Shown here piece by piece: positions 36,527-44,955 of a stretch of DNA of 64,000 nucleotides. The stretch covers positions 1 through 64,000 of the forward strand of contig JAJDXQ010000013.1 in assembly GCA_022823185.1 (NCBI GenBank), read 5' to 3'. Each line of letters begins with the position of its first letter. Position 1 is the first letter of the stretch. The notes below the pieces were generated by a model. The model was not told the DNA's origin and ran no database searches. It saw only the letters and a list, made by a program, of their open reading frames with translations. Origin of the DNA: Caldilineaceae bacterium. Its GTDB lineage: Bacteria > Chloroflexota > Anaerolineae > Caldilineales > Caldilineaceae. Position numbers and translations under genes: made by a program.

Positions 36527-37906
36527 CTACGCGTCCTTTTCTTCAACCACGAATACCGGCACGATGGAGCCCCCGCCGGCGGTAACGTTGAGGAGTGTCT
36601 CGCTGCTCAGGCGGCATAGGCAGCCGTGAACACGTTCGCCGCGGAACAGGAAGGGATCCGAATCCACGAGACGCGGGTCGATCGCGACACCGCCATCGTC
36701 CGTCATTGCCGGGAACTCCTCGTAGGCGATCTGTACCCGTTCCTGGACGACCGTCGGCTCACTGGCGGCGGCTGCCAGGGCCGCGTCCCATTCAGGCTGT
36801 TGCGTTTCCCAGCCGATGCGCACACCCTTGCCGCCGTATTCGTCGTTCGGCTTGAGAACAAGACTTTCGCGGTTGGCGCTGGCCCATGGCAGGAGGTCGA
36901 TTGGATTGCCGTTCGGGTCGATGGTTGATCTTTCCTCGACGGTTCGGGTCCAAGGGATGTGCGCTTTCACCGCTTGCTGTTCGTCAGCTGTCAGGAGATG
37001 GGCATTGCGCTCGTCGCTGGCTACGGCGAGGCTGGCCTTTTTATGGAGCAGCTTGCAACTGAAGGGGTTTACGAGGCAGATTGCGCGAGCTTGCAGCGCA
37101 TCGACGATCGGATGATTCAGGCCGTAGCGGAGGAGCAGCTCGCTGGTCAGAACCCGCTTGTAGACGAAATCGACCGGTGTTCCGGAGGCATAAAGCCGTC
37201 CGTTTGTGAATTCCATCTCCTCCGGGTCGCAGATGACGGCGGTGACGCCGTGTTCGGCGAAAAACTCGACGAATAGGTCAAATTCGCTGGCGGTGGGTAC
37301 GTCGTGCCAGTCGACGATAGCGATATCGGGTAGTTTGCTGCTGTCGCCGCGCCATTTGTAGTAGACGCGCAGGAACTCGTCGAGAGCCGGTCTTTTGCTG
37401 GGCAGCTTGCGCAAAGCATAGAGCTGGCCGAACTCTTGCATGACCGGCATTTCCAGAAACAGTTCGCCGAGAACGTCGGAATAGGCCATGGAGGCCGGGC
37501 TTTCGCCGTTGAACTCGACAAAACCGAGGCTGCGGCTGCCGTCCTGGTTGCGGGCGAAAAAGCTGTCCAGGCGGGCGGTGGGGATGGTGGAGCGGTAGCC
37601 GTGATCGATGCGAATGAGATGCTCTTCTTCCGGAGTTGCGTGGATCTGGGCGCGCAGCTCGGCGTCGTCCAGCATGAGGCTGGCGAGGCGGTCGAAGAGG
37701 CGAAGAATCAGTTCTGTGCGGTTGACCAGATAGCGCCACTCTTCAGGCGAGTAGAAGAGGGGGCGCAGCACGGTGCAGAGAGGGCGCTCGCCGAATACCA
37801 TGTTGCGCTCCGCCATGCGCGCGGTGAGGAGATCCCAGCTGTCATTGGCGAGGCCGGGGCGGGAGAGAAGGTCATGGTAGCGGGAGATGGCGGTCAGTGA
37901 GTTCAT
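36527..37906 (-). CDS. Circularly permuted ATP-grasp, glutathionylspermidine synthase-like
   Basis: 459 aa, cytoplasmic. Pattern of the glutathionylspermidine synthase/circularly permuted ATP-grasp group: RIDHGYR and [11 protein letters not shown] in the first half, then [17 protein letters not shown] and the ATP-binding segments [20 protein letters not shown] (about 335-354) and [10 protein letters not shown]. These enzymes join a carboxylate to an amine using ATP. First gene of the operon; the two YbdK-type ligases follow after 43 bp. Together they could assemble a short peptide-like metabolite. Product unknown. Confidence 0.8.
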   Translation of the reverse strand: MNSLTAISRYHDLLSRPGLANDSWDLLTARMAERNMVFGERPLCTVLRPLFYSPEEWRYLVNRTELILRLFDRLASLMLDDAELRAQIHATPEEEHLIRIDHGYRSTIPTARLDSFFARNQDGSRSLGFVEFNGESPASMAYSDVLGELFLEMPVMQEFGQLYALRKLPSKRPALDEFLRVYYKWRGDSSKLPDIAIVDWHDVPTASEFDLFVEFFAEHGVTAVICDPEEMEFTNGRLYASGTPVDFVYKRVLTSELLLRYGLNHPIVDALQARAICLVNPFSCKLLHKKASLAVASDERNAHLLTADEQQAVKAHIPWTRTVEERSTIDPNGNPIDLLPWASANRESLVLKPNDEYGGKGVRIGWETQQPEWDAALAAAASEPTVVQERVQIAYEEFPAMTDDGGVAIDPRLVDSDPFLFRGERVHGCLCRLSSETLLNVTAGGGSIVPVFVVEEKDA

Positions 37907-38001
37907 AGGGCCGTTAGCCGTGCTGCGTTTCTCGGCGGCCGTCAGAGTCTTTCAGTATACGACGAGATTGCTGGTGTGTACCAAGCGCCGAAATCGGGCG
38001 G

Positions 38002-38397
38002 CTAGGCGCTGCAGTTGATACCGTAGCCCGGTTCGCCGGCTTCGGGGTCGCGGAAGGTCAACGTGAGGTCGAAGGTCTGATGGTCGACCAGCTGTGCGTC
38101 TTTGCTCAGGCCGACAGACAACATTGCTTCGACCCGGTAGGTTTCGTTGGGCGTGACGGGGTCTTTGAGGTGCAGGGTGTTGTTGAGGCGGGTATCGGTT
38201 TGGGCCAGGAGGAAGAGGCTGTTGTTTTCGGTTCCATCGGGGTTGTAGACGATGAGCTCGACATTGGGGGCGTCATCTTCGAGGCGGGCAGGCAGCCAGA
38301 TGCGCACCCACAGGCGTCGCAGGTCGGGGTATGGATAGATGAGAATGCGCTCAAACTGGAGAGGCGCGTCCTGCTCGAACAGATTGATTTCCGTCAT
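38002..38397 (-). CDS. Hypothetical protein, predicted beta-sandwich
   Basis: 131 aa, no signal peptide. Unrecognised. It alternates short beta strands (LRRLWVRIWLPARL, NVELIVYNPDGTENN, TYRVEAMLSVGLS, TFDLTLTFRDPEA), suggesting an Ig-like or jelly-roll fold. Divergently transcribed from the DUF1537 kinase across a 114-bp spacer. Confidence 0.55.
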   Translation of the reverse strand: MTEINLFEQDAPLQFERILIYPYPDLRRLWVRIWLPARLEDDAPNVELIVYNPDGTENNSLFLLAQTDTRLNNTLHLKDPVTPNETYRVEAMLSVGLSKDAQLVDHQTFDLTLTFRDPEAGEPGYGINCSA

Positions 38398-38470
38398 TGG
38401 CGGTGGCCGGGGGGCTTGCGTACCTGTGCAAGCGAGTTTATGCTTGAATGGGCGGGCGCCATTCTAACCC

Positions 38471-38490
38471 GTGAATGTAAGTTCACATTA
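38471..38490. promoter_or_regulatory. Candidate operator palindrome upstream of the acid-sugar kinase
   Basis: GTGAA-TGTAAG-TTCAC (38471-38486) overlaps AATGT-AAGTTC-ACATT (38474-38489). Two nested inverted repeats 23 nt before the ATG at 38512 look like a repressor site (GntR/LacI-like sizes). No regulator gene lies nearby, so this is tentative. Confidence 0.3.
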
Positions 38491-38511
38491 AGTATAGCAG
38501 GATCTTTTTTT

Positions 38512-39762
38512 ATGAGATACCTGAAAATTATTGCTGACGACCTGACCGGCGCGGCGGATACTGCGGCCCGTTGCCGGCGGTTTGGGCTGCCGGCAACGAT
38601 TTTTCTGGATATACCGGAAGCGCCGTTGCCGGCGGGGGCGCTGGCCTTTACATCTGACTCCCGCCATCTGGCGGAGGAGGCGGCCGCGAAGGAGACCCGT
38701 AATACGGCTGCGTCGCTGCCCGCTCTGGACGGACGGTGGTACAAGAAGATTGACTCGACCTTGCGGGGCAACGTCGGCAGTGAATTGGATGCGTTGCTGG
38801 AGCTCGTGGGCGCGCCGGCAGCGCTTGTCTGCCCGGCCTTTCCGGCTCAGGGGCGGCGCGTACGCAACGGGATTCTCTCGGCCCCGGGTCTCGGACCGCC
38901 GGAGGTGCACCTGCCCTCTCTTCTGCGCGAGCAGAGTCGATTCTCTGTTAGGGCGCTGAATCTGGAACAGGTTCGCGGCGGTGAACTGGCGGCGAGTATG
39001 AATCGGCTCGCGCGCGAGGGGGAGAGAGGCGCGGAGCGAACCGTGATCGCGGTCGATGCGCTGACTGACGACGACCTGGACAGGGTGGTGGAGGCGCAGC
39101 GGGAGGGCCTTCCGGATGCGCTGCTGTGTGGGAGTGCCGGACTGGCGGGTGCGCTGGTTCGACGGGCGTTTGAACGCGGGGCTTTCCGAGCACGACCGGA
39201 GGAAAACCGGCAGTATGCTGTGCGTTCGGTCCTTGCGGTGGTGGGCAGCGGCAGCGAGGTTGCCCACCGGCAGATCGAATTCCTGCTGCGCGCCCAGGGC
39301 GATGCTTCTAATCTGGCAGTCAGCCGGATGAACGTGTTGCCGGAGACCGAAGAGGCGGCTGCGGCCGCTCTGGAGCCGGCTGATCCGATCTGGCTGTTGC
39401 AGCAGCCCCGACCCCTGCCCGGCACGGTCCTGGAAGGCGCTGAGGCGCGCCAGCGGGCCGACTACCTGGGCCGTATCAGTGTGGCGGCGCTGGCGCGGCG
39501 GCCGGTCGATCTACTGCTGCTCGTGGGTGGCGATACGGCGATGCCGATACTCAGGCACCTGGGTGTAGCGCGGCTTTCGGTTGAGAAGGAGTTGCTGCCG
39601 GGCATGCCGCTCTGCAGCGCCGTCATCGCGGGGCGGCCGACGCTGGTGGTGATCAAGCCGGGGCATTTCGGGGGAGATGGGACGCTGGTGGAGTTGCTGG
39701 CCAGGGCGGGCCTGCCCAGCGGGGGAAACGGCAGCGGTTTGGGGCCGGGGATGCGGGGCTAG
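38512..39762 (+). CDS. Four-carbon acid sugar kinase family protein (DUF1537)
   Basis: 416 aa. N-terminal domain opens IADDLTGAADTAARC (7-21), with KKIDSTLRGNVGSELDALLE near 80; the C-terminal nucleotide-binding domain has VVGSGSEVAHRQ, LLVGGDTAMPIL and VIKPGHFGGDGTLVELL. Family members phosphorylate D-threonate, erythronate or oxo-derivatives, after which a PdxA2 or aldolase cleaves the product. Here a PdxA homolog lies 1.3 kb away on the other strand (41087-42157). ATG 38512 begins the homology; a weak AGGA lies about 10 nt upstream. The longer frame to 38080 is antisense to the neighbour. Confidence 0.88.
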   Translation: MRYLKIIADDLTGAADTAARCRRFGLPATIFLDIPEAPLPAGALAFTSDSRHLAEEAAAKETRNTAASLPALDGRWYKKIDSTLRGNVGSELDALLELVGAPAALVCPAFPAQGRRVRNGILSAPGLGPPEVHLPSLLREQSRFSVRALNLEQVRGGELAASMNRLAREGERGAERTVIAVDALTDDDLDRVVEAQREGLPDALLCGSAGLAGALVRRAFERGAFRARPEENRQYAVRSVLAVVGSGSEVAHRQIEFLLRAQGDASNLAVSRMNVLPETEEAAAAALEPADPIWLLQQPRPLPGTVLEGAEARQRADYLGRISVAALARRPVDLLLLVGGDTAMPILRHLGVARLSVEKELLPGMPLCSAVIAGRPTLVVIKPGHFGGDGTLVELLARAGLPSGGNGSGLGPGMRG

Positions 39763-39818
39763 CCGGCATGTTGGCGTTTTGCATGATGGCGGGACGCGCA
39801 GGGTGTCAGGGGGGCGTT

Positions 39819-39837
39819 GCGGGGGGAATCCCCCCGC
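39819..39837. terminator. Hairpin between convergent kinase and aminotransferase genes
   Basis: GCGGGGGG (39819-39826), loop AAT, CCCCCCGC (39830-39837). It works as a stem in both directions. The following CACAAGGGG resembles the palindrome at 34062-34082. No T-tract. Confidence 0.5.
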
Positions 39838-39902
39838 ACAAGGGGGGGCCGCTTGCGGGCGACTGCCCAAATCGGCACTGGTTCGTCGGCTATGGACAGT
39901 GG

Positions 39903-41090
39903 TTAGAGCAGCGCGCCAACGTTTTCACGCACTTTGAGGATGGCGCGGGCGATGTCGTCCATTTCGTCAGGCTCGGCGAGGAGGATGTTCTGGCTGATGG
40001 AGACGGCCTGCTGGCAGAGGCGTTCGCTGTTGGGGCAGGGCGTGACGCGGCTGAAGGGTTCGACGAGCGGGGGCTGGCGGTAGAGGGGGCGGGAATACAG
40101 GGGGCTGACGGGGATGTTTTCGGCCCGCAAGGCGGAGATGAACTGTCGGCGAGGCAGACCGCCGAAGGCGTCGGCGTCGTAACGCATGAGGAAGAGATGG
40201 TGGGAATGGGCGTCGGCGCGTGGATCCCAGCGTTGCGGCGTGAGCCCATCGATTTCCACCAGGAAGGCGCGCAGCCGGCGGGCGTTGCTCATTCGGCGCT
40301 GGAGCTGGTCGTCTAGCCTGGCGAGCCCGGCGGAGAGGACCGCGGCCTGCCAGCCGCCCAGGCGCAGGTTTGTGCCGAGATTGGGGTGTTCGTAGCCGGG
40401 GCCTTCAGTGCTGCGTCCGCAGTTGGCGATACTCCACATGCGTTCGGCCAGCTCGGCATCGTTGGTGAGGAGCGCGCCGCCTTCGCCGGCGGTCAGGTTT
40501 TTGCTGGACTGGAAGCTGAATGAGCCGGTTTTTCCCAAGGCGCCGACGGGATTGCCGCTCCAACTGCTGCCGTGGGCGTGGGCTGCGTCTTCGATGACGT
40601 GGAGATTGTGACGCCGGGCCAAGGGCAACAGGGCATCGAAATCGACGGGCAGGCCGCCGAAGTGGACGGGAATTACGGCTTTGGCGCGGGGGCTGACTGC
40701 GGCTGCGACGGCCTCGGCTGAGAGATTCCACGATTCGATGTCGACGTCGGCGAAGACGGGGGTGGCGCCGACGATGCGCACCGCGGCGGCGGTAGCGATA
40801 AAGGTGTAGGGAGGCACGATGACCTCGTCGCCGGGGCCGATGTCGAGGGCGCGCAGGGCGGTCTCGAGGGTGGTCGAGCCGTTGACGGTTGTGACGCAGT
40901 GTTGGGCGGCGTGCCGGGCGGCAAAGGCTGTTTCAAACTCTTCCACGGCGGTGTCGTAGCCGCCCCATTCTCCTCTTTCAAGCACAGCCAGAAGACCGGC
41001 GCGCTCGGATTCGTCCCACTGCGGCCAGCTGGGCCACGGCTGGGAGCGGACGGGCTGGCCGCCGTGGATGGCAAGCGTTGACTTTGTCAT
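39903..41090 (-). CDS. DegT/DnrJ/EryC1/StrS family aminotransferase
   Basis: 395 aa PLP enzyme that aminates keto sugars or cyclitols. PLP lysine K197 in SFQSSKNLTAGEGG, catalytic Asp in HVIEDAAHAHG, N-terminal substrate segment VNGSTTLETALRAL. ATG 41090 has AGAGG 6 nt upstream and overlaps the pdxA-like stop by 4 nt, giving translational coupling. The open frame up to 41627 is an out-of-frame reading through that gene. Coupling to PdxA suggests that both act on the same acid sugar or amino sugar. Confidence 0.9.
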   Translation of the reverse strand: MTKSTLAIHGGQPVRSQPWPSWPQWDESERAGLLAVLERGEWGGYDTAVEEFETAFAARHAAQHCVTTVNGSTTLETALRALDIGPGDEVIVPPYTFIATAAAVRIVGATPVFADVDIESWNLSAEAVAAAVSPRAKAVIPVHFGGLPVDFDALLPLARRHNLHVIEDAAHAHGSSWSGNPVGALGKTGSFSFQSSKNLTAGEGGALLTNDAELAERMWSIANCGRSTEGPGYEHPNLGTNLRLGGWQAAVLSAGLARLDDQLQRRMSNARRLRAFLVEIDGLTPQRWDPRADAHSHHLFLMRYDADAFGGLPRRQFISALRAENIPVSPLYSRPLYRQPPLVEPFSRVTPCPNSERLCQQAVSISQNILLAEPDEMDDIARAILKVRENVGALL

Positions 41091-42157
41091 ATTTGCCTCT
41101 GGGCAGGCGGGTTGTGGGCGCCTGGGCCGAGCATTTGCGCGCACAGCTTCAGGGCCTGTTTGAGGGCCTGTGGGCTGGCCTCGCCCTTGCCGACGATGTC
41201 GAAGGCGGTGCCGTGGGCCGGCGTCGTAACCGGCGCGGGCAGGCCGCCATGGACGGTGACGCCGCGTTCGAAGCCGAGCAGTTTCATGGCGATCTGGCCC
41301 TGGTCGTGGTACATGGTTACGACGCCGTCGAACTCGCCGCGGCTTGCGCGCAGGAAGACGGTGTCGGGCGGGTAGGGGCCGGAGGCGGCGATGTCCTCTT
41401 CCTGGGCGGCTTCGACGGCAGGGCGGATGACATCGTTTTCTTCGCTGCCGAAGAGGCCGCCTTCGCCGGCGTGGGGATTGAGACCGGCCACGGCAAGCCG
41501 GGGCGAGGGCACGCCGCTCTGACGGATTGTGTTGTGGATGAGGCGAATGGCGGGCAGGATTTCGTCGACGGAGATATGCTGATAGACGGCGCGCAAGGGG
41601 ATGTGGGAGGTGACGCGGGAGGTCCAAAGCCCATCAAGCGTATTGACTTCGCCGACGTGGCCTTCTACGCCGAGGCGTTCGGCGAAGTAGCGGAGCTCGT
41701 CCTCGTGGCGGCTGCCGGCGGCATGCATGGCCTGTTTGTTGAGCGAGGCGTATGTGATGCCGTCAATGACACCGGCGCGGGCGAGCTCCGCGGCATAGTC
41801 GAGCGATTGGAGGACGTAGCAACCGGCGTCCGGGCTCATGCGGCCGGGTGTGTGCGCTTCGGGCAGGAAGGATGGGCCGGTGAGGAGCACGGGTCCGGTG
41901 GACGAGAGCGGCAGGTCGTCGGGTGAGCTGTAATGCGGCAGCTCTAGCGAGAGGTCGGCGCACTGGGCGCCCCATTCCAGGATCCAGGGTTCGCCGATGA
42001 CGACGATGTTTGTGCCGCCGTAAGAGGGGGCCGTTTTGTCTTGACCGGTCGATTCCGCCAGGACGCGGGCGACGATTTCGGGCCCGATTCCGCTGGGGTC
42101 GCCGAGGAGAAGAGCGAGGCGGGGCGTGCGCGTCAGTTTCGCTGAACTGGGAGTCAT
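41087..42157 (-). CDS. pdxA: PdxA family dehydrogenase (4-hydroxythreonine-4-phosphate or phospho-threonate type)
   Basis: 356 aa. LLLGDPSGIGPEI at the N-terminus, metal ligands in HEDELRYFAE (His, about 160), AVYQHISVDE and NPHAGEGGLFG, and the C-terminal MYHDQGQIAMKLLGFERGVT. In B6 synthesis PdxA oxidises 4-phosphohydroxy-L-threonine; the PdxA2 branch works on 4-phospho-D-threonate, made by a DUF1537 kinase. The nearby DUF1537 gene and lack of other pdx genes favour the catabolic role. Coupled to the DegT gene downstream. Confidence 0.85.
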   Translation of the reverse strand: MTPSSAKLTRTPRLALLLGDPSGIGPEIVARVLAESTGQDKTAPSYGGTNIVVIGEPWILEWGAQCADLSLELPHYSSPDDLPLSSTGPVLLTGPSFLPEAHTPGRMSPDAGCYVLQSLDYAAELARAGVIDGITYASLNKQAMHAAGSRHEDELRYFAERLGVEGHVGEVNTLDGLWTSRVTSHIPLRAVYQHISVDEILPAIRLIHNTIRQSGVPSPRLAVAGLNPHAGEGGLFGSEENDVIRPAVEAAQEEDIAASGPYPPDTVFLRASRGEFDGVVTMYHDQGQIAMKLLGFERGVTVHGGLPAPVTTPAHGTAFDIVGKGEASPQALKQALKLCAQMLGPGAHNPPAQRQI

Positions 42158-42239
42158 GTGACGGTTTGATGTTGATGTTCAGGTCCGGCGCCGTGCGGAA
42201 GGACGTGAACAGCGGCTGCCAGGAAGCTGATGGCCCAAC

Positions 42240-42274
42240 GCCCAATGCTGACAGTGCGCAGGTCAGCATTGGGC
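42240..42274. other. Perfect 13-bp hairpin after the LarA-like gene
   Basis: GCCCAATGCTGAC (42240-42252), loop of nine, GTCAGCATTGGGC (42262-42274). On the minus strand it follows the LarA-like stop (42294) by 19 nt and precedes the PdxA start (42157). No T-tract, so it may be a partial terminator, an mRNA stabiliser or a protein-binding palindrome. Confidence 0.65.
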
Positions 42275-42293
42275 ATTTCAGTTGGCCTGCAGA

Positions 42294-43619
42294 TCAAGCA
42301 TACTCCAGAATTGGCTCCATTTGCCACGGGGTCTGCATAACGCCTTCGGTGAAGGTCAGCGGCGTTTCGCCGGTGATGGTGAGACGTGGATGGCTCTCGA
42401 CTTCGGCGCGCAGGCTGGGGCTGACGTAGAAATCTTCCAGGGTCAGGGTATCGCGGATGAAGACGATTTTGGCGGCTTCCTGGGGCTCTGCGCAAATGCG
42501 GAGGGAGACTTCGAGGGCGCGTTCATCGTCGGCGAAGGTGAGGGGCAGGTGGGAGCGGGTAGCGCTGAAGATGCCGGATGTCACGGCGTTCATGTAGGTG
42601 GCCTGCCAGTCGATCTTGCGGAAGACGCGTTCGGTGGTCACGTTGGCGAGGCCGAGGCCGGAGACGTTGCCGTGGGTCTCTTCGGTCAGGTCGAGGACGG
42701 TGATGATGGCGACGTCGACTTTGCCGAAGTTTTCGGGCTGGCGAGGGATGCTGAGGCGGCTGATGACATTTGTGTCCATGCCGGTGCCTGAGATGTTTTT
42801 GCCGAGGTCGCGTACGACCAGGACGTCCACTGCCTCAAAGGGGATCTGGGCGAGGTAGTCCTTGGCCTTGACCAGCAGGTCGGCCTCTGTTTTGGTGCCG
42901 ACTTCGGCCGCGGTGAGGCCGGCGATGAGAGCGGTGTCCTCAAAGGCGTTTTCGACGGGGCAGATGGCGCCGCGGAAGTTGGTGTTGGCCTCGTAGACGC
43001 GTGCGGCGGGCTCCAGGTAGATTTGGAAGTTTTTGCCGCCGCCGCTGTGCATCATGGATGCGCCGTGCTGCTTGCCCCAGCCGATGACACACATTTTGGA
43101 GGGGCCGCTTTCCAGGTGGCTGCGGAAGTCGGTGTGCGGCTTGATGCGGCTGACGAGAACGGCGTGGTCGGCGGCGATGGAGTCTTTGCCCTGGCAGACT
43201 GCCGGCCCGTCGGGGATGCGCCCGATTTCGGCCACTTCCATGGTCGCCCTGATTTCCACGCCCATGGCATCCTCGGTGACGCCCATGCCGGCGAGGATCT
43301 CCTTTTGTCCTTCGACGGTGGCTCCGCCGTGGCTGCCCATGGCGGGGACGACGTACGGCCTCATGCCGGCGGCTTTGAGGTGGTCGACGGCCGCCCGAAC
43401 GATTTGGGCGAGGTTGGCGATGCCGCGGCTGCCGGCGCCGATGGCGACGGAATCGCCCGGCTGCATGGGCGCCATGATGCCGCTCTGGGTGAGGGCTCTG
43501 CCGACGGCGGCGTGGATGTCATCGACTTGGGGTGTGTCGAAGGTCTGGTGAACGGCCAGGAGCGTGTCGGGCAGGTTGGCAGGGAAGCGGATGTCCTGGA
43601 TGTCTTGAAGCAGGTTCAT
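42294..43619 (-). CDS. LarA-like (DUF2088, lactate racemase superfamily) protein
   Basis: 441 aa. N-terminal domain resembles the nickel-pincer lactate racemase LarA: VAIGAGSRGIANLAQIV (Arg of the active-site loop) and PAMGSHGGATVEGQKEILAG (His equivalent), then HTDFRSHLESGPSKMCVIGW. The usual 'R-P-T-P' of LarA is replaced, so a related racemase/epimerase or other reaction is possible. No larB, larC or larE cofactor genes are visible. AGGAG 9 nt before ATG 43619, and a strong candidate promoter right upstream. Confidence 0.75.
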   Translation of the reverse strand: MNLLQDIQDIRFPANLPDTLLAVHQTFDTPQVDDIHAAVGRALTQSGIMAPMQPGDSVAIGAGSRGIANLAQIVRAAVDHLKAAGMRPYVVPAMGSHGGATVEGQKEILAGMGVTEDAMGVEIRATMEVAEIGRIPDGPAVCQGKDSIAADHAVLVSRIKPHTDFRSHLESGPSKMCVIGWGKQHGASMMHSGGGKNFQIYLEPAARVYEANTNFRGAICPVENAFEDTALIAGLTAAEVGTKTEADLLVKAKDYLAQIPFEAVDVLVVRDLGKNISGTGMDTNVISRLSIPRQPENFGKVDVAIITVLDLTEETHGNVSGLGLANVTTERVFRKIDWQATYMNAVTSGIFSATRSHLPLTFADDERALEVSLRICAEPQEAAKIVFIRDTLTLEDFYVSPSLRAEVESHPRLTITGETPLTFTEGVMQTPWQMEPILEYA

Positions 43620-43635
43620 CGTTTATGTCTCCTTC

Positions 43636-43664
43636 AATATATTGTTGCCGGCGGGGCAAATCAA
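43636..43664 (-). promoter_or_regulatory. Sigma70-like promoter of the LarA-like gene
   Basis: Minus strand TTGATT (43664-43659), 17-nt spacer, TATATT (43641-43636). The predicted start lies inside the AGGAG region, leaving only about 10 nt of leader. Confidence 0.5.
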
Positions 43665-43683
43665 GATATTCTGCATTTTCTCG

Positions 43684-44895
43684 TTAGTCTTCTAATTTGT
43701 CCAACCAGTATGCCTTGATCGCCTCGAATCGACACAGGCGATTCTGAATCGCGTCGCCGGCCGCGCGAGTGCTTCCAAGTGTGCTGGGAGAGAGGAAGTC
43801 CGTTTCCGTGTTAAGGAGGTCAAGCGTTTCCCGCTCAATCGCACTCGATGCCTGAGTTGAGAATATCCTGCTCGTCATGACTCGACACGCTGCCCGAAAA
43901 GTTGAGGCTGGCGTGAAGAGGACGTCGCAACTTGCTGCCTGTCCGGTATTGCTGCCTTGTTCTGCCAAGGCGTTACGCTCCCAAAACACGCCATCGGAAT
44001 AGCCCTGTATAGTCGTGTCTTTGGCGGCCAGAGACAGACGCTTTTCAGCCAGACAGCAGTACTCCCGCTCGATTTCGATGCCTACGAAACGGCGCCCCAG
44101 CTTTTTGGCAACGACTGACGTCGTGCCGGAACCGAGGAAGGGATCGAAAACCACTGCATGCGGTTCTGTGCTTGCGAGGATGACCTTGGCCAGCAACTTT
44201 TCCGGCTTCTGGGTCGGGTGGTCGGTGTTTTCAGGCATTGACCAGAAGGGGACGGTCAGGTCGGTCCACAGGTTCGATGGGTGGGTACGACGGTAGCGAC
44301 CGCCTTCGCTTCCTGACAGTTCTTGCCAGTCCTTGGGCCTTCCACTTTCGTCAGTATACGGAGCGCGCACGCGACGGGTCAGTTTGACCGCATCGACGTT
44401 GAAAACATAGTCATCGGAAAGGGTACAGAACCAGATATCTTCGGCGGCGTTTTTCCAGTTGGCTTTCGCGCCCCGCCCCTTTTCCCGCTCCCACGTGATT
44501 CGGTTACGGACAATAAAATGGTCTCGCACGATCTTGTGTATGGCGGCAGAGGAACGCCAATCCCCACACAGATAGAGTGAGCCGTCTGGTTTCAGCAGGC
44601 GCGCCAGCTGGGGCAGCCAGCCGGCCAGCCATTCCTCGTACTCCTCCAAAGAACGTGCGGCAAAGGTATTGCCATTGAACTGTTTGGAAAGATTATAGGG
44701 CGGATCGACGAAGATAAGGTCAGCGAACTGACTTGGTAGAAAACCCAGGATTTCCAGCGCGTCTTGATGGATCGTTCGGTCTAGAATTGCGTCAAGATTG
44801 ACGGGCCCATCCAAAGAAAGCAGGCGGCTGCCATAGAGGCTGCGCTCGTCGTCATCCAGTGTGATGGTACGGTTACGCGGCGCTCTGTCTTTCAT
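43684..44895 (-). CDS. Orphan beta-class DNA (adenine/cytosine-N4) methyltransferase
   Basis: 403 aa. Catalytic motif IV DPPY at 64-67, target-side HPTQKP at 226-231 and AdoMet motif I FDPFLGSGTT at 250-259; this IV-before-I order is the beta class. About 110 C-terminal residues (after IEIEREYCCLAEKRL) have no clear match and may help recognise DNA. No restriction enzyme gene is adjacent, so it is an orphan or a solitary remnant. Its base composition appears less GC-rich than its neighbours, which fits acquisition by transfer. Confidence 0.88.
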   Translation of the reverse strand: MKDRAPRNRTITLDDDERSLYGSRLLSLDGPVNLDAILDRTIHQDALEILGFLPSQFADLIFVDPPYNLSKQFNGNTFAARSLEEYEEWLAGWLPQLARLLKPDGSLYLCGDWRSSAAIHKIVRDHFIVRNRITWEREKGRGAKANWKNAAEDIWFCTLSDDYVFNVDAVKLTRRVRAPYTDESGRPKDWQELSGSEGGRYRRTHPSNLWTDLTVPFWSMPENTDHPTQKPEKLLAKVILASTEPHAVVFDPFLGSGTTSVVAKKLGRRFVGIEIEREYCCLAEKRLSLAAKDTTIQGYSDGVFWERNALAEQGSNTGQAASCDVLFTPASTFRAACRVMTSRIFSTQASSAIERETLDLLNTETDFLSPSTLGSTRAAGDAIQNRLCRFEAIKAYWLDKLED

Positions 44896-44938
44896 GATCT
44901 CGGCAGATCCAGAATTCGGTGACGCGATTGGAGTCGGG

Positions 44939-44955
44939 ACCGCGGAAAACGCGGT
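44939..44955. terminator. Short stem-loop after the HPS-like gene
   Basis: ACCGCG (44939-44944), loop GAAAA, CGCGGT (44950-44955), abutting the HPS-like stop codon. No T-tract on the minus strand; weak evidence for a terminator. Confidence 0.35.

Noticed and set aside
38002-38511. Extended N-terminus of the DUF1537 protein back to 38080
   Set aside because: The extension is antisense to the small hypothetical gene and has no homology; the family's IADDLTG motif sits right after ATG 38512.
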